Assembly (NCBI GenBank): GCA_021781255.1
Contig: JAJXXG010000509.1
Location: forward strand, 1-12,921
Origin: Acidobacteriota bacterium
GTDB lineage: Bacteria; Acidobacteriota; Terriglobia; Terriglobales; Acidobacteriaceae
DNA length: 12,921 nt
Reading direction: 5' to 3'
Below the pieces are notes generated by a model. It was not told the DNA's origin and did no database searches. It saw only the letters and a list, made by a program, of their open reading frames with translations. Of this stretch, positions 1 through 5,772 are shown piece after piece (position 1 is the stretch's first letter; each line of letters opens with the position of its first letter). The translations under genes and the position numbers were made by a program.

Positions 1-1066
1 CCGATCTGAACTCACGCACCATGCGCACCACGGCCTGCACATTCTCCACCGGCGTGCCGGGAACGATGCCGTGACCAAGGTTGAAGATGTGGCCCGGGCG
101 CCCGGCAGCGGCGCGCAGAATCTCCTTTACGCGCTGCTCCAGCACTTCCATCGGAGCAAACAGCGTGATGGGGTCCAGGTTACCCTGCACCGCGTGACCA
201 TGACCAACGGCACGCCAACCCTCATCCAATGGCTGCCGCCAGTCGAGTCCGATGACATCCGCTCCGGTCGAGGCCATATCGCCAAGCAGTCCGGCCGTCT
301 CCACGCCGAAGTAAATCACCGGCACGCCCATCAGTTGCACTGCCCGAACCAGCCGCGTCGAGGCCTCAAGGGCATAATCGCGATAGTCAGCAAGGCTCAG
401 CGAACCCACCCAGCTGTCGAAGATCTGGATCACGTCCGCCCCAGCCTGCACCTGCAGCCGGCAATACTCCGTAAGCACGGCCACGATCTTGTCCAACAGC
501 AGGCGCCACGTCGCCGTATCGCCGTACATCATCTGCTTGGTGTGGATGTAGTTCCGTGAGCCGCCGCCTTCAATCATGTAGCTGGCCAGCGTATACGGTG
601 CGCCACAAAAGCCGATAATGCCAAGCCGGTCGCGAAAGTGCGCTGCAACCTTCTCAATGGCGCGGGCCACGTACTCCAGCTCGATGGCGCGGTCGGTTCG
701 CAGGGCACGTACGTCTTCGGCTGTCCGCACCGGGTGGTGCACCACAGGCCCCTCGCCGGCCATGAACTCAAACGGCAGCCCCATGGGCTCCAGAGGCAGC
801 AGCAGATCGGCAAAAATAATGGCCGCATCTACGCCAAGCTTCTCCGCGGCCGTGATGGTTACCTCAGAAGCCAGCTCCGGCTGCTTGCAGATCTCCACCA
901 GCGTGTGGTGCTTGCGAACATCGCGATACTCCTGCATGTAGCGGCCCGCCTGGCGCAAGAACCAGACAGGAGTACGGTCCACCGGGCGGCGCAAACACGC
1001 CCGCACGAATCGGCTGCCGTCCAGAATCGTCTCAGGGACGGCGGGGTTTTGACTTGTTGTATCCAT
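1..1066 (-). CDS. hemE: Uroporphyrinogen decarboxylase, 3' end cut by window edge
   Basis: HemE removes the four acetate carboxyl groups of uroporphyrinogen III to give coproporphyrinogen III, a cytosolic step of haem synthesis. Reading from the ATG at 1066, 355 codons are open to the left edge, already the full family length (about 340-355), so only the last residues and the stop are missing. Family landmarks are clear: the substrate-binding RQAGRYMQEYR block (R38, R42), FADLL with the catalytic Asp (D87), GAPYTLASYMIEGG, FDSWVGSLS, and FNLGHGIVPGTPVENV near the C-terminus. Many homologues have Pro where Q45 lies in the first block, a minor change. Only a weak GAAAG precedes the start, and a -10-like TAAAAT lies nine bases before it, so the mRNA may have almost no leader. 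Identification is very secure. Confidence 0.97.
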   Translation of the reverse strand, partial: MDTTSQNPAVPETILDGSRFVRACLRRPVDRTPVWFLRQAGRYMQEYRDVRKHHTLVEICKQPELASEVTITAAEKLGVDAAIIFADLLLPLEPMGLPFEFMAGEGPVVHHPVRTAEDVRALRTDRAIELEYVARAIEKVAAHFRDRLGIIGFCGAPYTLASYMIEGGGSRNYIHTKQMMYGDTATWRLLLDKIVAVLTEYCRLQVQAGADVIQIFDSWVGSLSLADYRDYALEASTRLVRAVQLMGVPVIYFGVETAGLLGDMASTGADVIGLDWRQPLDEGWRAVGHGHAVQGNLDPITLFAPMEVLEQRVKEILRAAAGRPGHIFNLGHGIVPGTPVENVQAVVRMVREFRS

Positions 1067-1075
1067 ACGCTTTCG

Positions 1076-1103
1076 ATTTTACCGGGCGCAGGCTGGGTAG
1101 CAA
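1076..1103 (-). promoter_or_regulatory. Candidate sigma-70-type promoter of hemE
   Basis: On the minus strand TTGCTA (1103-1098) and TAAAAT (1081-1076) are separated by 16 bases and match the -35 and -10 consensus at four and five of six positions. Transcription would begin within a few bases of the hemE ATG, implying a nearly leaderless message. This is a pattern match only; AT-rich hexamers occur by chance. Confidence 0.35.
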
Positions 1104-1185
1104 CGCCGTCCGTCGAGGAATCTCCATCGCGTCTGCACTGGATCCATGCGTCCTATGCGCCAATAGCCAGATGCCGCGTGCGCAC

Positions 1186-1217
1186 AAAAAAAACGGCCCC
1201 TGTCTTTGACAGGGGCC
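1186..1217 (-). terminator. Rho-independent terminator after the OmpA-like gene
   Basis: Read on the minus strand, a perfect 10-bp stem GGCCCCTGTC / GACAGGGGCC with an AAA loop (1195-1217) is followed by one G and eight T residues (1193-1186). It lies about 105 bases after the stop of the OmpA-like gene and about 120 bases before hemE, so it separates the two transcripts. On the plus strand no T tract follows, so it is directional. Confidence 0.88.
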
Positions 1218-1282
1218 AAGTTGCCTTGGTTCTCTCGTGTTGCGAGAGCTTGGTTGGCGGCCTGACGGCCGGGGGAAGCCGT
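1215..1282 (-). other. Structured 3' untranslated region: three hairpins before the terminator
   Basis: Between the OmpA-like stop codon and the terminator, the minus strand can fold three consecutive short hairpins. They are GACGGC/GCCGTC (1282-1263, 8-nt loop), CTCTCG/CGAGAG (1248-1232, 5-nt loop) and CCAAG-GCAA-CTTGG (about 1229-1216). A second CCAAG near 1255 could pair with the same CTTGG, and that CTTGG shares two bases with the terminator stem, so alternative folds are possible. I recognise no riboswitch or known RNA family here. It may simply be a stabilising 3' end, or a 3'-derived small RNA. Confidence 0.4.
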
Positions 1283-1322
1283 CGGGGCGGATAGAGCCTC
1301 AGGGGGGGTGGCTGCGCGGCGT

Positions 1323-2222
1323 TTACTGCCGCTCCGCACCCGTCGAAGAAACCGCACCTTGGGGGGACGTGGTTTCCTGGGCCGCCAAACTGTTTTCCAT
1401 CAACCGGATGTGCACGCTGCTGGTCCGGACCGGCTTGGCATCTTCATCGCCGGAGTCGGCCACCTTGGCATTGCCAAGGGCCACGTAGTGCATGCGGTAG
1501 ACGGGAATCTGGTGTTCGGTTACGAGGTAGCGCTCCACGGCCTCAGCCAGGCGCTGCGAGTGCTGAATGCCTGCTGCACCTGCGCCGGGCGCGTGCGCTT
1601 CCATCTCGAGGATGTAGCCCTGGTGCCCCGCAAGGGACGACGCCAGCGTATCCAACTGGTCGCGAGCTGCTGAGGAGAGCGCCGGGGTCCCGCCGCGGAA
1701 CGGAATGTCGACGTCCTTGATCGGGTGGTACTGGTCCAGACCATTCACCGTGGAGTTCAGACGGTCCACGTGGCTGGAAGCACCCTGCGCGAGACCGTTT
1801 GCATTCTGCGCCTGCGAGTTTGCCGCCAGCGCTGTCTGGTTGGCAGAGTCGGCAGCGGACTGGGCCTGACGAATTCCGGCCTGCGCACGGGCGTCCACAT
1901 CCTTGATATCGCGCGAGTTCTGGGCATTCACTTCGTCCAGTTCGTTGACACGATCCGTGATGGGATCAATCCGCTTGTGAATCCACTTCTTGCGGGCAAA
2001 AGGCATCATGTGCCCCCAGAAGCCCTCCTTGTCGGCTGTCGGCAAGGGTGTTGTCGGGGAGGGCTGCTGAGCCGTCGCCGCAGGAGGGTTGCTCTGGGGT
2101 GCAGCGGCGGGCTGGGACTGCTGAGCTACCGCCGCAGGAACTGCAATCGCAGATGCCAGCAGAAGAACTGCAAACTGGCTAGGGAATGAAGTCTTTACGA
2201 GAGAATTTGCCTTCGTCATCAT
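1323..2222 (-). CDS. Secreted coiled-coil protein with degenerate OmpA-like C-terminal domain
   Basis: A 299-residue predicted periplasmic or envelope protein. The chosen start (tandem ATG ATG at 2222/2219, AGAGG six bases upstream) gives a clean signal peptide, about residues 1-33, with AVA before QQ. A Pro/Ala/Gln linker (36-62), a short conserved-looking segment GFWGHMMPFARKKW (67-80) and an Ala/Asn/Gln-rich predicted coiled coil (about 86-162) follow. Residues 168-275 resemble an OmpA/MotB peptidoglycan-binding domain in layout (DVDIPFRGGTPALS, then MEAHAPGAG, SQRLAEAVERYL and VRTSSVHIRL). The usual GHTD Asp and NRRV Arg, which hold diaminopimelate, are replaced by Pro212 and Ser, so binding may be lost or altered. 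Reading further upstream in frame to 2519 gives Cys-rich non-secretory sequence and overlaps the next gene, so that longer form was rejected. A sigma-54-type promoter lies upstream and a strong terminator downstream. Confidence 0.85.
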   Translation of the reverse strand: MMTKANSLVKTSFPSQFAVLLLASAIAVPAAVAQQSQPAAAPQSNPPAATAQQPSPTTPLPTADKEGFWGHMMPFARKKWIHKRIDPITDRVNELDEVNAQNSRDIKDVDARAQAGIRQAQSAADSANQTALAANSQAQNANGLAQGASSHVDRLNSTVNGLDQYHPIKDVDIPFRGGTPALSSAARDQLDTLASSLAGHQGYILEMEAHAPGAGAAGIQHSQRLAEAVERYLVTEHQIPVYRMHYVALGNAKVADSGDEDAKPVRTSSVHIRLMENSLAAQETTSPQGAVSSTGAERQ

Positions 2223-2293
2223 CTTTGGCCTCTTGGTCTCGGTATCAGCCCCGCATTCGCAGAGCGATCCTTGTTGCTGTACGCCATCACAGA

Positions 2294-2311
2294 TAGCAAT
2301 ACCCGTGCCAA
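2294..2311 (-). promoter_or_regulatory. Sigma-54 (RpoN) -24/-12 promoter of the OmpA-like gene
   Basis: The minus strand reads TTGGCACGGGTATTGCTA. All fixed positions of the sigma-54 core YTGGCACGNNNNTTGCW are present, and the GG and GC dinucleotides (2309-2308 and 2297-2296) are ten bases apart as required. Transcription would start near 2284, giving an untranslated leader of about 62 bases before the ATG at 2222. An AT-rich tract (about 2320-2370) lies just upstream, as is common where DNA bends to bring an activator to the polymerase. The match is seen directly; activity is inferred. Confidence 0.65.
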
Positions 2312-2384
2312 AGTAAGCGCGACTCGGATTTATCTTATATCTCATTTTATTTGTAAGACTTAGAAGATAATTCGTTGCCACGCA

Positions 2385-2394
2385 GGAATATTCC
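2385..2394. promoter_or_regulatory. Palindrome GGAATATTCC, possible activator site upstream of the sigma-54 promoter
   Basis: A perfect 10-bp palindrome centred about 105 bases upstream of the predicted +1 at 2284, a usual distance for the enhancer of a sigma-54 activator. A 10-bp palindrome alone is not rare, and no second copy was seen nearby, so this is a positional inference only. Confidence 0.25.
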
Positions 2395-2472
2395 CCGGCG
2401 CAGCCTGCACAAATGACTGTGTAGTTTTTACAGCACGCGGTAAGTTCTACCGGGTAAAGGTGATATTGCCCA

Positions 2473-3000
2473 TCAATTCGAATCCACGTGGACGATTCGA
2501 ATCTGCGGGTATGCCCCATCCCAGTCAGGAGAGACTGTGTCGAAGATGAGCCGGAAGTCCCGCTCCTCGCCTGGCTTCAGCGGTGCAGCAGAGACGGGTT
2601 CCACGTCCACATAGGGCTCGCGCATGCGAATCAGCTTCAGCGACTGTGTCTCGTTCTGGGACACTTCTTTGGCGGCGTCGTAGAACAACACTTGCACTGT
2701 GATGCCCGAAACGGTACGAGTGCCCGTGTTCACGATATGGCCGTCTACATAGGTCACTTTGCCCCCGGCCAGATTGCTGGACTCGCTCATCACCAGTCGC
2801 GAGATCGGCAGATTGGCGGCATAGGCATCCGGTGCAGCGGAGATGGGCGTCACCGTCGACGCCTGTTTGCCGTGCTGTGCGATCAGGACGACCACGATCG
2901 CCACGAATACCACCACACCCGCGGCAATGGCCAGCGGCAACCAGTTGCGCTCCCTCGGCTCAGTGCGGGGAACAAGATCAAGATTCGGACCAGTGCTCAC
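2473..3000 (-). CDS. DUF2393 domain membrane-anchored protein
   Basis: A 175-residue protein of unknown function that I recognise as the DUF2393 type common in Acidobacteriota. A charged N-terminus (1-19) is followed by one transmembrane helix (about 20-41). The remaining beta-rich domain has the family-typical C-terminal stretch KLIRMREPYVDVEPVSAAP then LKPGEERDFRLIFDTVSPDW (about 121-160), likely outside the cytoplasm. The start is a GTG at 3000: an in-frame TAA lies four codons upstream and no other start is near. A good Shine-Dalgarno AAGAGGTG (3020-3013) sits 12 bases away, longer than usual. The stop lies 250 bases before the OmpA-like start. A 9-bp inverted repeat covers its last codons. 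Function is unknown. Confidence 0.85.
   Translation of the reverse strand: MSTGPNLDLVPRTEPRERNWLPLAIAAGVVVFVAIVVVLIAQHGKQASTVTPISAAPDAYAANLPISRLVMSESSNLAGGKVTYVDGHIVNTGTRTVSGITVQVLFYDAAKEVSQNETQSLKLIRMREPYVDVEPVSAAPLKPGEERDFRLIFDTVSPDWDGAYPQIRIVHVDSN
2476..2502. repeat. 9-bp inverted repeat at the 3' end of the DUF2393 gene
   Basis: ATTCGAATC and GATTCGAAT are perfect inverted copies separated by nine bases containing CACGTG, covering the last codons of the DUF2393 gene. No T tract follows on the minus strand, so it is not a standard terminator. It lies about 190-220 bases upstream of the predicted sigma-54 start site and could be an activator-binding site or an mRNA 3' stabilising hairpin. 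Confidence 0.45.
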
Positions 3001-3085
3001 GTGCGGATTTTACACCTCTTACTGGAAGGATTTCCCCGCACCCTTTCGTTCTCATGGATAAAGGAACCAACAGCAGAAGCGGATC

Positions 3086-3120
3086 GTAGATGCATGGGAA
3101 GGCACTCCCACGGAATCTAC
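3086..3120 (+). other. Imperfect hairpin between divergent genes
   Basis: GTAGAT and ATCTAC (outer 6 bp) enclose TGGGA and TCCCA (inner 5 bp) with a 3/4-base internal loop and a 6-base apical loop. It is followed by ATCTTTTGTC, only weakly T-rich. It lies in the 234-base gap between the DUF2393 gene and the small plus-strand gene and could be a leader structure or weak terminator. A second, longer-loop inverted pair GCACAG/CTGTGC (3173-3178, 3205-3210) lies closer to the small gene. Confidence 0.35.
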
Positions 3121-3234
3121 ATCTTTTGTCTGATTCCTCAGGCGTGTGTTTCGTATCTAAATAGAAGCATCAGCACAGATTCACAGTATTCACGTGGAGT
3201 ATTGCTGTGCACCGAGGTACAGGAAGGCGGAGAC

Positions 3235-3384
3235 ATGGTACAGACAGCCCCCACAACTGGCCCCTCCCCACTGCTGGCACAAGGCGGCAGCACGCCCGTT
3301 TCCCAGTGCTGCGATGAGCGCCTGTACCAGGTCATGACCGTCGCCGCTATTTTGTTGATTCTCGGAAGTTTGTGGGCATTTTAG
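3235..3384 (+). CDS. Small predicted single-pass membrane protein (49 aa)
   Basis: A short open frame from ATG 3235, with AGGAAGG (3221-3227) seven bases upstream of the start. The first 24 residues are Pro/Thr/Gly/Ser-rich and probably disordered. A central CCDERLYQ (25-32) precedes a hydrophobic C-terminal helix, about residues 33-49, ending in LGSLWAF. The layout suggests a tail-anchored or small inner-membrane peptide, and the CC pair just before the helix stands out. The ATG also lies in a much longer frame beginning at 2488, but that frame runs antisense through DUF2393 and only this end looks protein-like. I recognise no named family. The alternative is a chance frame, though the ribosome site and hydrophobic end argue otherwise. 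Confidence 0.6.
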   Translation: MVQTAPTTGPSPLLAQGGSTPVSQCCDERLYQVMTVAAILLILGSLWAF

Positions 3385-3400
3385 CAGCTCGGCGCTGCTA
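3382..3400. terminator. Hairpin between convergent genes, terminator-like without a T tract
   Basis: TAGCAGC-TCGGC-GCTGCTA is a perfect 7-bp stem with a 5-base loop that begins on the stop codon of the small plus-strand gene and lies 20 bases from the stop of the DUF1648 gene. Neither strand has a following T run, so it would be at most a weak bidirectional terminator. Confidence 0.3.
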
Positions 3401-3419
3401 GGGACTTGCGCGGCCGGAC

Positions 3420-3902
3420 TTACTCCGCGGTTGGAACCGCGGCCCGAATCATAGCAACCAGGTGCCAGGCCACCGTGCCAAAGATCAACACGATAAACGC
3501 CGGCATCAGCAGCGGAGGCAGGCGCCCCTCGCCGCTACGCACCGCCTGAATCATCGACCACAGCAGCACAGTAAACAGGCACACCAGCTCAGTCTTTACC
3601 CAGACAATCATGTTCAGGGCCGTATTCTGCAGCCGCAGACGGTTCTCTTCGGTCACGCGTACGGGAAAGTTGAACCCGGCAGGAAACATGGCAACGACCG
3701 TAATCAGCAGGTAAAGCCCGATCGTGATGACATTGAGAAACAGCAGGATCGAAGGCGATCCCCAGCCATTCGGATTGCCCGCCGCATCAAAGTGCGTGGG
3801 AATCTGACTTGGCAGTGGATTGGGACCGGCAAGCGCCGAGTACGTAAGCCATACCTGGAACGCAATCGCCGCGACTGCAATCACTTCGAGCCATTTCCGC
3901 AT
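3420..3902 (-). CDS. DUF1648 domain integral membrane protein
   Basis: A 160-residue hydrophobic protein. The first helix (about 5-25) is followed by the DUF1648 signature IPTHFDAAGNPNGWG (34-48), matching the family pattern of a Pro, a His-Phe pair and a G-x-P-x-G turn. Three more helices are predicted at about 51-75, 100-118 and 132-152. The best-studied relative is the SdpI immunity/signal protein, but SdpI has extra domains and this short form has no assigned role. Start ATG 3902 has AAAGGA about six bases upstream. It lies 63 bases after the DnaC-like gene on the same strand and may share its transcript. Confidence 0.85.
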   Translation of the reverse strand: MRKWLEVIAVAAIAFQVWLTYSALAGPNPLPSQIPTHFDAAGNPNGWGSPSILLFLNVITIGLYLLITVVAMFPAGFNFPVRVTEENRLRLQNTALNMIVWVKTELVCLFTVLLWSMIQAVRSGEGRLPPLLMPAFIVLIFGTVAWHLVAMIRAAVPTAE

Positions 3903-3965
3903 GGGGTTCCTTTCTGCCCGGGCTTTCGTATCGAGACCATACTATCCCGAGTCGCCGCCCCATCC

Positions 3966-4724
3966 TCAGCCAAATCTTGCACGCTTCACGCTCTGGCGAA
4001 AATCGTTTCCGCGCATCTCTACCCGCACGCACATCTCGGAAAGGCGGGAACGCATCCGGTCGCCGATGCGATCGCCCAGCGTCTGCTCGCGCGCGGCCCG
4101 CTCCGCGTTGCTCATTCCCGCGCCCGCAGAGGGCAAATCCGGATAATTCGTGGTGATAATCGTCGACTGGCGGTCGTTGTAGCGCGTGTTCAGGATCAGC
4201 GCAACCGTGTCCCAGACCCATTCGTTCGGTTTTTGGGCGCCAAGGTCGTCCAGCACAAGCACATCCGCCGCAAAGATTGGCTTCAGCAGTTCCAGCTCCG
4301 TGGTATTCACCTGCGGGTTATAGCTGTTTTGGATGTTCTTCAGCAGCTCGCGATAGTCGCAGAACAGGCCTTTCACACCGCGCTCCTGAACCAGACGGCG
4401 AAGCACGCCCACCGCCAAGTGCGTCTTGCCTACGCCGATTGATCCCGTGAACAGCAGCCCCTTGCCGGCCGTGTCCACCGGGTAAGCATCCACATACCGG
4501 CGCGCCGTCAGCAGCGCCTCCCGCAAGGACGCGTCCGCCCCTGGGAAAGCGGGGTCGAAGCCGTCCAGCGTGCACTCCCGATACCGCTCCGGTATATGCG
4601 CCGCGGCAAGCCGCCGCTGTTCACGCTCCGCCTGCTGGCACTCGCAGGCGCGGGTTACCCAAACGCCCGTGGCCGACATCACCTCGACCAGTCCCAACCC
4701 TCCGCAGATTGAACATTCGCTCAT
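3966..4724 (-). CDS. DnaC/DnaI-type helicase-loader-like AAA+ ATPase
   Basis: A 252-residue protein of the DnaC/DnaI/IstB AAA+ family, whose best-known members load the replicative helicase onto DNA. A probable zinc ribbon is formed by C4, C7, C27 and C29. The linker IPERYRECTLDGF (44-56) is typical of chromosomal DnaC/DnaI proteins rather than transposon IstB. Walker A is GSIGVGKT (94-101), Walker B VLVLDDLGA (155-163), sensor I TTN (191-193), and GDRMRSRL (221-228) supplies the C-terminal Arg. The start at ATG 4724 begins directly with the zinc ribbon and has AAGAG upstream; 31 further codons are open but have no family character. No helicase, transposase or phage gene is nearby, so the partner is not visible. 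It may be an ATPase other than a true loader. Confidence 0.88.
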   Translation of the reverse strand: MSECSICGGLGLVEVMSATGVWVTRACECQQAEREQRRLAAAHIPERYRECTLDGFDPAFPGADASLREALLTARRYVDAYPVDTAGKGLLFTGSIGVGKTHLAVGVLRRLVQERGVKGLFCDYRELLKNIQNSYNPQVNTTELELLKPIFAADVLVLDDLGAQKPNEWVWDTVALILNTRYNDRQSTIITTNYPDLPSAGAGMSNAERAAREQTLGDRIGDRMRSRLSEMCVRVEMRGNDFRQSVKRARFG

Positions 4725-4821
4725 GGCTCTTAAAAGCCTAGCGCATCCGGCTGGCGCCCATGCCGGTGCGGATTTCTCCTGTTCTGTGGAAAAGCGATGG
4801 CCTGCTCGCGCACGCATTGCC

Positions 4822-4827
4822 TACAAT
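4822..4827 (+). promoter_or_regulatory. Candidate -10 element of the SGNH hydrolase gene
   Basis: TACAAT matches five of six -10 positions and lies 45 bases before the GTG start; the same hexamer is used in the better rpmE promoter. No good -35 hexamer is seen 16-18 bases upstream, so this is weak. Confidence 0.3.
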
Positions 4828-4860
4828 CGGAGCGCGCATCCAAACCGTTGATCCATGTTC

Positions 4861-4865
4861 AGGAG
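4861..4865 (+). promoter_or_regulatory. Ribosome binding site AGGAG that fixes the SGNH start
   Basis: AGGAG lies seven bases before GTG 4873, an ideal spacing. The in-frame ATG at 4855 lies upstream of this site and has no Shine-Dalgarno of its own, so GTG is preferred. Confidence 0.6.
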
Positions 4866-4872
4866 TTTTCCC

Positions 4873-5670
4873 GTGTCTCGAATCGCACTGTCCACATTCT
4901 TGGGAGCCATCGCCCTTGCCGGATTGTTTGCTCCCGCCTGCCTGGCCGCCCAGCAGCCCGGCAATACTGCAGAAACCAAGGCCGCCGTTCCGCAGCCCTC
5001 CGCTGCCCAGCAATCCTACGACGACTACAAGCACAAGCGTGATGAGCAGTTGCTCACGGACTTTCCCTGGCTGGCCCGCTTTCGCGAGGAGAATGCAAAG
5101 CTTGGCCTGCCTGCGCCCGGCGAAAACCGCGTCGTATTCATGGGTGACTCCATCACTCAGGGCTGGCATCTGGATCAGTCCTTCCCCGGCAAGCCCTATA
5201 TCAATCGAGGCATCAGCGGGCAAACCTCGCCGCAAATGCTCCTCCGCTTCCGCCAGGACGTGATCCATCTTCAGCCCAGGGTCGTGGTCATCCTAGCCGG
5301 CACCAACGATATCGCAGGGAACACCGGCCCCGAGACCCCGGAGCAGATGGAGGACAACCTCGCCTCCATGGCCGACCTGGCAACAGCCAACCACATCAAG
5401 GTCGTCCTCTGCTCCGTGACTCCCGCCGTTGATTTTCCCTGGCATCGCGGCCAGCAACCCGCGCCCAAAATCGACGCGCTGAATGACTGGATCCGGAAGT
5501 ATGCCGCCGAAAAGGGTTATGTGTATGTCGATTACCACTCCGCGCTCAAGGATGCAGAGGATGGCCTGCCGTCAAATTTAAGCAAAGACGGCGTGCATCC
5601 CCTCCCCGCGGGCTATGCGATCATGGCCCCTCTGGCGGAAGCAGGCATTGAAAAGGCGCTGGCGCAATAA
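4873..5670 (+). CDS. Secreted SGNH/GDSL-type hydrolase
   Basis: A 265-residue lipase/esterase-like enzyme probably acting on an acyl or acetyl ester outside the cytoplasm; the substrate cannot be told. An N-terminal signal peptide (about 1-26, ending CLAA before QQ) is followed by a Pro/Ala/Gln linker and the SGNH domain. Block I is GDSIT with nucleophile S93; block II is NRGISGQT with oxyanion G113; block III is GTND with N145; block V is DGVHP with D239 and H242. All four catalytic blocks are intact, as in PAF-acetylhydrolase-like and acetyl-xylan-esterase-like members. GTG 4873 is chosen over ATG 4855 because of the AGGAG between them. The gene is divergent from the DnaC-like gene and is followed by a hairpin before rpmE. 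Confidence 0.92.
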   Translation: MSRIALSTFLGAIALAGLFAPACLAAQQPGNTAETKAAVPQPSAAQQSYDDYKHKRDEQLLTDFPWLARFREENAKLGLPAPGENRVVFMGDSITQGWHLDQSFPGKPYINRGISGQTSPQMLLRFRQDVIHLQPRVVVILAGTNDIAGNTGPETPEQMEDNLASMADLATANHIKVVLCSVTPAVDFPWHRGQQPAPKIDALNDWIRKYAAEKGYVYVDYHSALKDAEDGLPSNLSKDGVHPLPAGYAIMAPLAEAGIEKALAQ

Positions 5671-5679
5671 CACCAATTC

Positions 5680-5705
5680 GGGCGGGGAGGCACTCCTTTC
5701 CGCCC
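5680..5705 (+). terminator. Hairpin after the SGNH gene, probable terminator
   Basis: GGGCGGGGAGG-CACT-CCTTTCCGCCC forms an 11-bp stem (two G-U pairs) with a 4-base loop, ten bases after the SGNH stop. The following bases TCATCGTT are only weakly T-rich. It lies just ahead of the rpmE -35 element and would insulate the two genes. Confidence 0.45.
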
Positions 5706-5711
5706 TCATCG

Positions 5712-5740
5712 TTGCGAATCCGTCCAAATCCCCATACAAT
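5712..5740 (+). promoter_or_regulatory. Sigma-70-type promoter of rpmE
   Basis: TTGCGA (5712-5717, four of six) and TACAAT (5735-5740, five of six) are spaced by exactly 17 bases. The start site would be near 5747, leaving a leader of about 26 bases that includes AGGAAAGG. Confidence 0.6.
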
Positions 5741-5772
5741 AAAAGAATTGCAGGAAAGGTCTGTCGCGAGAA

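Noticed and set aside
71..559. Plus-strand frame opposite hemE
   Set aside because: Antisense shadow of a clearly recognisable hemE; rich in His/Arg/Gln as expected from reverse reading of a GC-rich gene.
1463..1479. Perfect inverted repeat CCTTGGCA-T-TGCCAAGG
   Set aside because: Lies inside the OmpA-like coding sequence over the codons for LGNAK; no regulatory context.
2223..2519. N-terminal extension of the OmpA-like protein by 99 codons to 2519
   Set aside because: It would place a signal peptide in the middle of the protein, overlap the DUF2393 gene and read through the sigma-54 promoter and AT-rich control region. ATG 2222 has a good ribosome site.
3007..3012. TAAAAT as a -10 for a leaderless DUF2393 message
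   Set aside because: No -35 hexamer at 16-18 bases, and a strong Shine-Dalgarno (3013-3020) would then lie outside the transcript.
3195..3210. Possible second sigma-54 site (TGGAGTATTGCTGTGC) before the small gene
   Set aside because: GG and GC are 11 bases apart rather than 10 and the -24 block departs from TGGCAC.
2488..3234. Long plus-strand frame upstream of the small membrane protein
   Set aside because: It is antisense to the DUF2393 gene and shows no protein-like features; only the part from ATG 3235 has a ribosome site and hydrophobic helix.
3966..4442. Plus-strand frame extending from 3462 across the DUF1648 and DnaC-like genes
   Set aside because: It crosses two genes identified on the opposite strand by family motifs and has no such motifs itself.
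3966..4724. Transposon IstB interpretation of the DnaC-like ATPase
   Set aside because: It has a zinc ribbon and IPERYRE linker typical of DnaC/DnaI, and there is no IstA transposase or insertion-sequence end nearby.
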